The notes under the pieces are model-generated. The model worked only from the letters and a program-made list of their open reading frames with translations. It was not told the DNA's origin and ran no database searches. Positions 1 to 7,069 of a DNA stretch of 64,000 bases are shown here, piece after piece. Position numbers and translations under genes: made by a program. How positions within the stretch are numbered: position 1 is the first letter of the stretch; every line of letters begins with the position of its first letter. This DNA comes from G942493375 sp942493375. Its GTDB lineage: Bacteria; Armatimonadota; UBA5829. The stretch is taken from positions 5,456,001-5,520,000 of the forward strand of contig OW818698.1 in assembly GCA_942493375.1 (NCBI GenBank). Reading direction: 5' to 3'.

Positions 1-2
1 TA

Positions 3-176
3 TCTGAAACAAATAAATACCTCAGTGATCCAAAGGTGATGGCTATCAAGGTCGCCCGAAGCACCTATGAGTCGTCTGTATTCGAGGGTGCTTCTCCAAG
101 TGCACTGGGCAGCATCAAATCCTCTGCATACCCTCTTTCCAAAGCCTCTTCGAAGAAAAGAGTTAAACGTAAGTAG
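3..176 (+). CDS. partial small protein with Fic-inhibitory motif (candidate antitoxin)
   Basis: An open frame runs in from the left edge, starting no later than base 3, and stops at TAG 174-176. It gives 57 residues beginning SETNKYLSDPKVMAIKV. It contains the hexamer SSVFEG, which fits the (S/T)xxxE(G/N) signature of the inhibitory helix that blocks ATP binding in Fic proteins (VbhA-type class I antitoxins). The tail is short, basic and Ser/Lys-rich. The real start may be a Met codon just outside the window. It converges on the Fic gene and overlaps its 3' end by 112 bp on the opposite strand. Known class I antitoxins normally lie just upstream of the toxin on the same strand, so this arrangement is unusual. 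The motif is seen; the antitoxin role is inferred. A chance open frame antisense to the Fic gene cannot be excluded. Confidence 0.5.
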   Translation, partial: SETNKYLSDPKVMAIKVARSTYESSVFEGASPSALGSIKSSAYPLSKASSKKRVKRK

Positions 177-766
177 TCCTTATAATAACCTCTAATAACT
201 GCTTCAAGGTATTGTTCCCTTCGTTTTTTAGACCCTATACCAGTAAACCCATAATTTGGGAGTGTCATATCAGCTTGAGCAAACATTATATTTGCTATCC
301 ATCGTGCTATCCTACCATTGCCTTCACGGAATGGGTGTATCAGGAGGAATTCCGCATGCACTTTAGCTACAGATGCACATACATTATTTCGCTCATCGGA
401 ATGACAAGGTGTCAAATTGTTCAGTAAATCATATTCAAAATGTTGCATGTTATCTTGGATGCGAAAAGCCGGAGGAAACGTGAAATATCCCTTAGAAATA
501 TCCACACTGCGATATTTACCAGCCCACTCATAAATTCTCCCAAGCCAGTCATAGTGCATTTGACAGATCATCTGTGTATTCAATGCGGTTTCCTTGGTTA
601 CAATGTCTTCTGTAAAGTAACGCAATTGAACCTTATCCAACGAATCTGCTTCCAATGCATCCATTTTTGCTTTTGAGATGATATGAAGCTTGTTCTTGAG
701 AACTCTATTCTGTGAGCCAGTCTCATATTCGATTTCTGAACCCGTGCCTGTGCTATACCTGCTCAT
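65..766 (-). CDS. Fic family protein (putative AMP-transferase toxin)
   Basis: A 233-residue Fic-domain protein. The catalytic motif HPFREGNGRIAR starts at H144 and matches HPFx(D/E)GNGRxxR completely, so the protein should be able to transfer AMP (or another nucleotide moiety) to a hydroxyl on a target protein. The segment before it (about residues 78-108, IYEWAGKYRSVDISKG then the FPPAFRI region) is the usual Fic flap and helix region. I find no (S/T)xxxE(G/N) inhibitory motif within the protein, which points to control by a separate antitoxin, and one candidate is the convergent ORF at 3-176. The start lies 9 nt after the SDR stop, with GATAGG upstream, so it is probably the last gene of the C39-SDR-Fic run. 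It is probably cytoplasmic; no signal peptide is visible. The target is unknown. Confidence 0.9.
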   Translation of the reverse strand: MSRYSTGTGSEIEYETGSQNRVLKNKLHIISKAKMDALEADSLDKVQLRYFTEDIVTKETALNTQMICQMHYDWLGRIYEWAGKYRSVDISKGYFTFPPAFRIQDNMQHFEYDLLNNLTPCHSDERNNVCASVAKVHAEFLLIHPFREGNGRIARWIANIMFAQADMTLPNYGFTGIGSKKRREQYLEAVIRGYYKDYLRLTLFFEEALERGYAEDLMLPSALGEAPSNTDDS

Positions 767-775
767 AGAGATAAC

Positions 776-1600
776 CTATCTCCTGGTCCGAATCTGGTAA
801 AGATCCCCTTCCCGTATCTCCTTAGCTCTCCTGGCTATCTCATCAAAGTCTGTGTTTACTGCAAATACACACCCGTTTATCTCAGGGCACATGACCCGGA
901 TAAGTTCTACAGATGCCAGGGCGCAGTCTTCGGGTTGTCCGTACAGCTTCTCATCCACTATTCTCCGCAGTTCGCCGATCCATTTTTTACCACCGGGAGT
1001 GTTTAGCTGAGGTTCCCATATCTCTGTATAGACCGATCCCGGTCCCATTCCTACTGAATAGATATCATATCCATCGTGCTCAAGCTCTCTTGCCAGTGCA
1101 TCAGTCAACCTCATCAGAGCTGCCTTCGAAGAACCATACCCGCTTGCTCCAGGGAAAGGTCCTGATGAGCCTCCGCCGTCCATGTTTATAATCAACCCCG
1201 TATTGCGCTCGATCATATGGGGTAGCACAGCCTTGCAGCAGAGCATTGGGCCCCAGACGTTGTTGGTCATATCATCCCACCAGACCTCTTCGCCCACCTC
1301 CCAGAGCGCTCCAATGGCCAGCAGCGTAGCAGCATTGTTATACAGCACATCTATCTGCCCGTACACTTTCAGCGCATTATCAACAACATTCTGCACATCG
1401 TCCTTAACAGTCAGATCAGCCTTAACAGCGATAGCATTCCCGCCCTCAGCTTCGATCATCCCAACAGTCTCACGAAGTCGGTCTTCACGCCGCGCGCAGC
1501 ACACAACATTAGCCCCGCGCCGTGCAAACTCCACAGCAATAGCCCGCCCAACCCCAGCGCTGGACCCCGTAACAATAGCCGTTTTCCCCTGTAAATCCAT
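776..1600 (-). CDS. SDR family NAD(P)-dependent oxidoreductase
   Basis: A classical short-chain dehydrogenase/reductase of 274 residues. TGSSAGVG near residues 11-18 is the glycine-rich dinucleotide-binding motif. The stretch CCARREDRL follows beta-2 and suggests NADP preference because of the Arg pair. NNAA is the structural NNAG-type motif, and GYGSSKAA carries the YxxxK catalytic pair. The substrate cannot be read from sequence. A GTG at 1612 would extend it by four residues, but it sits directly on the Shine-Dalgarno, whereas the ATG at 1600 lies a normal distance after AAGGGTGGG, so I start there. It lies between the C39 membrane protein and the Fic gene on the same strand with short gaps. 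Confidence 0.92.
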   Translation of the reverse strand: MDLQGKTAIVTGSSAGVGRAIAVEFARRGANVVCCARREDRLRETVGMIEAEGGNAIAVKADLTVKDDVQNVVDNALKVYGQIDVLYNNAATLLAIGALWEVGEEVWWDDMTNNVWGPMLCCKAVLPHMIERNTGLIINMDGGGSSGPFPGASGYGSSKAALMRLTDALARELEHDGYDIYSVGMGPGSVYTEIWEPQLNTPGGKKWIGELRRIVDEKLYGQPEDCALASVELIRVMCPEINGCVFAVNTDFDEIARRAKEIREGDLYQIRTRR

Positions 1601-1659
1601 ATCAATACCCACCCTTCATCAACAATTGATATAATCCCTGTTCGCGTATTTTCGCGTGA

Positions 1660-2469
1660 TTAGCGGTTATCTAAAACCTTCCTAACAACAAAATAAACCG
1701 GCTTAGGTTTATAACCCTCTTCGAAGTCCGTCCAGGTATACTTCCTGTGATACCCGATTGGATCCCCTATCTCCGGGCCTGTATCGCTCTTTGATATCAG
1801 TACCACCACATGCCCCATAATCCCAAGCCCAATCACAGCTGGAGCTGACGCATCCTTTAGTGACTTCGCAGTCCGGATGTCCACTTCATACCCGTGTCTT
1901 CGCAGCACGCGTATCAAATACCATACTTCAGTCCCACCGGAATTAGTTCCAGCTTCCCTTGCCAGCTCCTGCTCAGTGATATTCCCACCAATCAACCTGA
2001 CTACAGTTGCAAAAGAAGCAGGCATGCAAGTAGTTCCACTCGTCTGTTTGCAGACCCCATCTTTCCAAACATTCTTAAGTCCGGAATACTCCACCTTTGT
2101 GTAGAATAACTGCTTCCCAAAAGGCACCAGGAGCAATATAACACCAACTACCACCGAAGCAGCCAATACAGGCAAATTCAACCGGTGAGGATGCAATTTG
2201 GCATACGCAAACATCACCCCAAGCAACGCTCCTACAAACCCCGATGAAGCTTCAATCGCAGGCAGGCTGTGAAAACTAAAGAACCATGCCCCGGATGGCA
2301 CTTCCCACATATAATTGCACAAAAATAAAACAGCTGGAACAGACAACACCACCGAATTCGCCATCAACGCAAACCGCATCCATGTTCTATTACACCTAAG
2401 ATAAAGCGTTCTAAATAACACAAACCCCAAAATAGCAATAAAAACAGCAAGAGGAAGATAATTCACCAT
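1660..2469 (-). CDS. membrane-anchored C39-like cysteine peptidase
   Basis: Two parts are visible. Residues 1 to about 120 hold four or so hydrophobic segments (ends near AFVILGFVLF-like residues 7-20, 40-55, 75-90 and 100-118). Residues about 135-265 form a papain-like C39 domain, with Q142 and Cys148 in SGTTCMPAS, His220 in MGHVVVL and Asp236 in GDPIGYH. The C39 family cleaves double-glycine leaders in bacteriocin transporters, but here no ABC transporter domains are attached and no leader peptide gene is evident nearby, so the substrate is unknown. A TTG at 2478 sits on GGTGAG; the ATG at 2469 is 9 nt after it and is preferred. The domain probably faces the cytoplasm or periplasm next to the last membrane segment; topology was not determined. 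Confidence 0.75.
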   Translation of the reverse strand: MVNYLPLAVFIAILGFVLFRTLYLRCNRTWMRFALMANSVVLSVPAVLFLCNYMWEVPSGAWFFSFHSLPAIEASSGFVGALLGVMFAYAKLHPHRLNLPVLAASVVVGVILLLVPFGKQLFYTKVEYSGLKNVWKDGVCKQTSGTTCMPASFATVVRLIGGNITEQELAREAGTNSGGTEVWYLIRVLRRHGYEVDIRTAKSLKDASAPAVIGLGIMGHVVVLISKSDTGPEIGDPIGYHRKYTWTDFEEGYKPKPVYFVVRKVLDNR

Positions 2470-2675
2470 AACCAACAACTCACCATAATCCGCATTACAC
2501 CCCGAAAACCATATTAGAAGTAACTATATAACAATAACCAAACTATATCAATATCTACCGTCCCCCGCCCCAAAACTCTCCCTTTTCGCGTATTTAGCGT
2601 GTTTAGCGGTCTATAACTCCCAAATCTGCGAAAACCTGCGAAATCTGCGGATAATAAATTCTCTAAGCATCATCA

Positions 2676-2704
2676 TTGCAGTCAAGCGAATAAATTGGTA
2701 AACT
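2676..2704 (+). promoter_or_regulatory. sigma70-like promoter of the URO-D gene
   Basis: TTGCAG at 2676-2681, a 17-nt spacer and TAAACT at 2699-2704, placed 27 nt before the ATG at 2732. The match to the -35/-10 consensus is moderate and the spacing is ideal. Assigned by eye only. Confidence 0.4.
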
Positions 2705-2731
2705 GCAGTATCGATATTATCGGAGTTGATC

Positions 2732-3796
2732 ATGACCTCTAAAGAACGCGTATATAAAGCAATCTCATACCAGGAACCGGATAGAGTTCCTATAAACTAT
2801 CTTGCCAACCCAGGGATAGATGCAAGGCTAAAACTACATTTCGGATTAAATCCCGATGACCACATAGGACTCCTTCAAAAACTCAACGTAGATTTTCGCA
2901 ATGTTGGAGTCCCATATGTCGGTCCACGGTTGCACGCTGAAGTTCCCGACCGTGGGGTTGACCCATGTTATGGTATTCGAACAAGGTATATTGAGCATGA
3001 GAGTGGGGGATACTGGGACTACTGCGATTTTGTGCTTGCTGACGCCACGCTTGAAGAAATAGAAGCCTGGCCGATGCCGTCCCCGGACGATTTCGATTAC
3101 TCCCGCATCGCAGAGGACTGCCGCAGCAACGGTGAATATTTCTGTATGTATGGATGCATGCCGGACATCATCAATGCCACAGGTATGATCCGTACAATGG
3201 AGCAGGTGCTGGTGGATTTGATGATAGATGATGAAGCCGGCCTCAGATACATTGACCGCCGCCTTGAGATCCAGCTGGAAGTCCTCAGGAGAAGTCTGGA
3301 AGCTGCTGATGGAGGAGTGGATGGAGTCTGGATGGGTGAGGACCTTGGCACACAGCATACTCCGCTGATCAGCCTGGATCTGTTTAGAAAACACATCCGC
3401 CCGCGCCATCAGCCATTCATCGATGTGACTAAATCATTCGGAGTCAAGGTAATGATGCACAGCTGCGGATCCAGCAGTTGGGCGTTCGAGGATTTCATTG
3501 AAATGGGTGTAGATATAATGGACACCCTCCAGCCTGAAGCTGCAAATATGTCCCCTGAATATCTTAAGAAGAACTTTGGAGGCAGGCTGGCATTCCATGG
3601 CTGTATCAGCACCGCAGGTCCTGTAGCAGTAGGAACTAAGGATGAAGCTATAGCAGATTGCCGGCAGACGCTGGATATAATGATGCCCGGAGGAGGCTAC
3701 TGCTTCGCACCCACCCACGCCCTCCAGGACAACTCCCCAACCGAAAACGTAGTAGCTATGTACGAAACCGCAGTTACTGATGGGGTATACAGGTAA
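2732..3796 (+). CDS. uroporphyrinogen decarboxylase (URO-D) family protein
   Basis: A 354-residue URO-D fold protein beginning MTSKERVYKAI, the usual opening of this family. Features in order: the N-terminal (beta/alpha) segment, a central WMGEDLGTQ loop, MMHSCGSS (His and Cys of the type that binds metal in the methyltransferase branch), FHGCIS, and the C-terminal GGGYCFAPTHALQDNSP. The His/Cys pattern and the carbohydrate neighbourhood fit the corrinoid or methyl-transferring members rather than haem synthesis (HemE), since no haem genes are near. The longest frame begins at TTG 2726, but CGGAG directly precedes that codon and is 6 nt from the ATG at 2732, so the ATG is used. It is single and divergent from the minus-strand genes to its left. 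Confidence 0.85.
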   Translation: MTSKERVYKAISYQEPDRVPINYLANPGIDARLKLHFGLNPDDHIGLLQKLNVDFRNVGVPYVGPRLHAEVPDRGVDPCYGIRTRYIEHESGGYWDYCDFVLADATLEEIEAWPMPSPDDFDYSRIAEDCRSNGEYFCMYGCMPDIINATGMIRTMEQVLVDLMIDDEAGLRYIDRRLEIQLEVLRRSLEAADGGVDGVWMGEDLGTQHTPLISLDLFRKHIRPRHQPFIDVTKSFGVKVMMHSCGSSSWAFEDFIEMGVDIMDTLQPEAANMSPEYLKKNFGGRLAFHGCISTAGPVAVGTKDEAIADCRQTLDIMMPGGGYCFAPTHALQDNSPTENVVAMYETAVTDGVYR

Positions 3797-3805
3797 ATAT
3801 CAATT

Positions 3806-3885
3806 GTCATCCTGAGCGCAGTGAAGGATCTGCTTTCTGTTTCCAATATTTGTAAAAGCAGATCCTTCACCGCGTTCAGGATGAC
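3806..3885. repeat. palindromic intergenic repeat, CATCCTGA family
   Basis: A near-perfect inverted repeat: left arm 3806-3836, right arm 3855-3885, with an 18-nt centre. Each arm carries CATCCTGA followed by a GAAGGATCTGC-like core. A second copy lies at 17108-17190 and a diverged relative at 6978-7030. It sits between convergent genes, where a long hairpin could also stop transcription from both sides. Confidence 0.85.
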
Positions 3886-3898
3886 AGATTTCTGAACC

Positions 3899-5350
3899 CT
3901 ATTTCTTGGCAAACCCAGCGGTAATTCCTGGCCATTTGTCGGTTCGGAAGGGGGATGCCGGGAGGTTTTCTGAGTTATAGAGGTTGCATCCTGCTGGGTT
4001 CTCTGCCCATGCATATCTCACTGCAAAAGGTTTTTCTACCTTGTCACTTGATACAACAACTCTCTTACCTTCGATGGTTGCCTTTGCCCAGTAGAACTTC
4101 TGATCTGCTCCAGCTATCGCAAACTGCTTGAGCTCTCCACCCCTGGCAACCAGACCTTTAGCTACGTGGTCAAATTTGATTACTATCTTGTTGCCGTGTC
4201 TGGACATCGACTTGTACATAGGTCCGGAGTAGATTAAATCTTCTCCGTATGCAATTTTACGGGCAGCGAGGTACAGTCTGTAGCCCACATCCTGCTTGTT
4301 ATTTGGATGTATATCGGCTGCATCTCCTATATCGATTGCCAGAGCAAGTCCGGTCTTCTTAGTTTTAAGCACATCAACCTGAGCTTCTCTGAGTTCTCCC
4401 CAGGATGAAGGTCCAGGTTCTGCCGGAGGGGCCAGGAAGTTAGCCAACTGGACAATCAGGAAAGGCATATCTTTGTTTTCCCATCTTGTCCGCCAGTCTT
4501 TGATCATTGTGTTAAGTAGTTCGCTATACTGGCCAGCAGCACCCGCGTTGCTTTCGCCCTGGTACCAGATAACTCCTTTAGCAGCAAATGGAATAACAGG
4601 CACACACATAGCGTTATAACATGAAGATGCTATATACGTAATGTTATTGTTTGCATCGATTGCTTTCTTCAATTCGCCTGCTTCAAACTTGAAATGCGGG
4701 TTAGCGGTCAAGGCTTCGATACTTGTCCAGGCCTCTGCTCGTGTTCCGCCAATTGCATTATCGATCAGACCGATGGGTACGTTCAAATGCTTATACAGTG
4801 CACGTCCAAAGAAATAGCCTACTCCGGAGAACCAGGCCACTGTTGCTTTACTGCATTTGCCCCATGCACCCTTATTCTCTTTGAGTGGTGTAAGTGAACA
4901 TATCTTTGGCAGTTGGTAAAGCCTTATGCCTGGATAGTTTGCATTGGCCAATTCCTCCGCGCCATTTACACACAATGTTGTCCCCCACTGCATATTGGAT
5001 TGCCCGGCACAAATCCAGACATCGCCAATCAGGATATCATTTAAAGTGATAGAGTTCTTGCCCTTTATAACCATCTCAGCAGGTGTTGCCGATGCAGTCA
5101 TAGGCTGCAAATATACTTTCCAGTTGCCTGCTTTATCTGCTTTACCGGCAACGGACTGTCCGGAAAATGTCACTTTCACTTTCTCGCCGGGAGTAGCTGT
5201 ACCCCAGATTGGGACCTTTTGTCCACGCTGCAGCACCATTCCACTGCTGACAACTGATGGCAACTGAACATCAGCCAACACCGGACTCACAGCCAGCCAA
5301 GCACTAACCACCACCAGCCCTAGTAATCCCTTGCTTAAATTAAATCTCAT
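3899..5350 (-). CDS. secreted sialate O-acetylesterase-like protein, copy 1
   Basis: A 483-residue SGNH-type sialate O-acetylesterase (SASA) family protein. A signal peptide is clear (hydrophobic LLGLVVVSAWLAV, probable cleavage after VLA near residue 26). Residues about 27-105 form a beta-rich domain starting LPSVVSSGMVLQRG. The nucleophile block AGQSNM places Ser at 118, GVIWYQGESNA is the second conserved block, and DAADIHP near residue 345 supplies the Asp/His. Family members remove acetyl esters from sialic acid or plant glycans; in a rhamnosidase neighbourhood plant or bacterial polysaccharide is the likelier target. It is a tandem paralogue of the next gene, which has the same length, 74 nt apart on the same strand. 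The ribosome binding leader is nearly identical in both copies. Confidence 0.9.
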   Translation of the reverse strand: MRFNLSKGLLGLVVVSAWLAVSPVLADVQLPSVVSSGMVLQRGQKVPIWGTATPGEKVKVTFSGQSVAGKADKAGNWKVYLQPMTASATPAEMVIKGKNSITLNDILIGDVWICAGQSNMQWGTTLCVNGAEELANANYPGIRLYQLPKICSLTPLKENKGAWGKCSKATVAWFSGVGYFFGRALYKHLNVPIGLIDNAIGGTRAEAWTSIEALTANPHFKFEAGELKKAIDANNNITYIASSCYNAMCVPVIPFAAKGVIWYQGESNAGAAGQYSELLNTMIKDWRTRWENKDMPFLIVQLANFLAPPAEPGPSSWGELREAQVDVLKTKKTGLALAIDIGDAADIHPNNKQDVGYRLYLAARKIAYGEDLIYSGPMYKSMSRHGNKIVIKFDHVAKGLVARGGELKQFAIAGADQKFYWAKATIEGKRVVVSSDKVEKPFAVRYAWAENPAGCNLYNSENLPASPFRTDKWPGITAGFAKK

Positions 5351-5424
5351 TACCCATTTCCTCTCAAAGTCTATATCTATAACATTGTTAATCTTGTGAA
5401 TCTTGTTAATCCTGTCAAAAAAAC

Positions 5425-6876
5425 CTATTTCTTAGGCAGCCCTGCAGTTATCCCTGGCCACTTGTCTGTTCGGAAAGGCGATGCAGGGAGGTTTTCTGAA
5501 TTATAAAGGTTGCAGCCTTCAGGGTTCTCAGCCCAGGCATATCTTACTGCAACAGGCTTTTCCACCTTGTCGCTGGATACAACGACGTTCTTGCCGTCAA
5601 TAACAGCCTTCGCCCAGTAGAACTTCTGATCTGCTCCAGCTATCGCAAACTGCTTGAGCTCCCCACCTTTAGCAACAAGTCCGGATGCAACGTGATTGAA
5701 CTTGATCACCATCTTGTTGCCGTGTTTGGACATCGATTTATACATTGGTCCGGAGTAGACCAGGTCTTCTCCGTATGCTACCTTACGGGCAGCAAGGAAT
5801 AGTCTATAACCCACATCCTGCTTGTTCTTTGGATGGATGTCTGCAGCATCCCCAATGTCGATCGCCAGAGCAAGTCCGGTGTTTTTTGTCTTCAGCATTT
5901 GCACCTGAGATTCTCTGAGCTCACCCCAGGATGAAGGACCAGGTTCCACAGGAGGAGCCAGGAAGTTTGCCAGTTGGACAATCAGGAAAGGCATATCTTT
6001 ATTCTCCCATCTCGTCCGCCAGTCTTTAACCATCGTATTAAGCAGATTGCAATACTGACCCGCAGCACCCGCATTGCCCTCTCCCTGATACCAGATAGCG
6101 CCTTTAACAGCAAACGGTATTATTGGAGCGCACATATTGTTGAAACAGGCCGAAGCTACATTAACATCGTTGTTATTGGTCGCGATAGCCTGCTTCAAAT
6201 TATCGGCCTCAAACTTGAAATAGGGATTCGCAGCCAATGCCTGTTCACTGGTCCAGGCTTCAGCACGTGTACCACCGATGGAGTTATCGATCAGGCCGAT
6301 TGGCACATTCAAATGTTTATATAATGCCCGTCCGAAGAAATAACCTACCGCAGAAAACCACGCTACACTACCCGGATTGCATTTACCCCAGGCTGCCTTG
6401 GTGTCCTTTTGTGGCTGCAGTGCCCCGGCTTTGGGTAGCACAATAAGCCTGATACCTGGATAGTTAGCATTGTTTATCTCAGTCTGCGGATTGATTCCCC
6501 AGATAGTAGGCCATGCCATGTTTGACTGTCCACCGCAAATCCAGACATCACCAACCAATATATCAGTCAGATTAATGGAGTTCTTACCGCTGATTACCAT
6601 ATCACCCGGTACCGCCGAAGCAGTCATAGGCTGCAGGTATACTTTCCAGTCACCGGCTTTGTTTGCTTTACCTCTAACAGACTGTCCAGCAAAACTGACT
6701 TTCACCTTCTCACCCGGATCAGCCCAGCCCCATACAGGCACCTTAACCCCGCGCTGCAGCACCATCCCACTGCCAACCACCGAAGGCACCCGAACATCCG
6801 CCATAACAGGACTAACCGCCAGCCAGGCACCAACCACCGCTAACCCCAAAAGTATTTTATTAAAACCTAAACTCAT
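5425..6876 (-). CDS. secreted sialate O-acetylesterase-like protein, copy 2
   Basis: The upstream paralogue of the gene at 3899-5350, also exactly 483 residues and alignable without gaps. Signal peptide residues 1-26, beta-domain, GGQSNMAW with Ser118, GAIWYQGEGNA and DAADIHPKNK. Differences cluster between the Ser block and the Asp/His block (for example INPQTEINNAN where the first copy has a VNGAEELAN-type stretch), as expected if substrate contacts have diverged. The sequence before the ATG (GAGAGGAAATGGGTT) matches that before copy 1, so the duplication included the translation leader. Likely co-transcribed, rhamnosidase first, although a 193-nt gap with a hairpin separates them. Confidence 0.9.
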   Translation of the reverse strand: MSLGFNKILLGLAVVGAWLAVSPVMADVRVPSVVGSGMVLQRGVKVPVWGWADPGEKVKVSFAGQSVRGKANKAGDWKVYLQPMTASAVPGDMVISGKNSINLTDILVGDVWICGGQSNMAWPTIWGINPQTEINNANYPGIRLIVLPKAGALQPQKDTKAAWGKCNPGSVAWFSAVGYFFGRALYKHLNVPIGLIDNSIGGTRAEAWTSEQALAANPYFKFEADNLKQAIATNNNDVNVASACFNNMCAPIIPFAVKGAIWYQGEGNAGAAGQYCNLLNTMVKDWRTRWENKDMPFLIVQLANFLAPPVEPGPSSWGELRESQVQMLKTKNTGLALAIDIGDAADIHPKNKQDVGYRLFLAARKVAYGEDLVYSGPMYKSMSKHGNKMVIKFNHVASGLVAKGGELKQFAIAGADQKFYWAKAVIDGKNVVVSSDKVEKPVAVRYAWAENPEGCNLYNSENLPASPFRTDKWPGITAGLPKK

Positions 6877-6977
6877 AACCCATTTCCTCTCAAAGCTTGT
6901 TTATTCCAACACAACTATATGCTCGTATTCTACTCCGTCTTAAGTTTCTCATGCAAGGAGTTGAAAACCGAGTGCAA

Positions 6978-7030
6978 GAACAACAACCCGTTCATCCTGA
7001 GCTTGTCAAAAGATGAACGGGTTGTTGTTC
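6978..7030. repeat. inverted repeat with 19-bp perfect arms, T-rich on the right
   Basis: The arms 6978-6996 and 7012-7030 are exact reverse complements, and the 15-nt loop includes CTGAGCTTGTC. TCTTTTTT follows on the plus strand, so it would read as a terminator rightwards, although both flanking genes are leftward. The loop shares CATCCTGA with the repeats at 3806 and 17108. It is followed by a CGCG/GCGG-type short repeat (7038-7065) also seen at 1640-1665 and 2585-2610. Confidence 0.7.
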
Positions 7031-7069
7031 TCTTTTTTCGCGTGTTTTGCGTATTTCGCGGTCAATAAA

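Noticed and set aside
2732..3796. URO-D gene as hemE
   Set aside because: No haem genes nearby and the His/Cys pattern fits the methyltransferase-like branch better.
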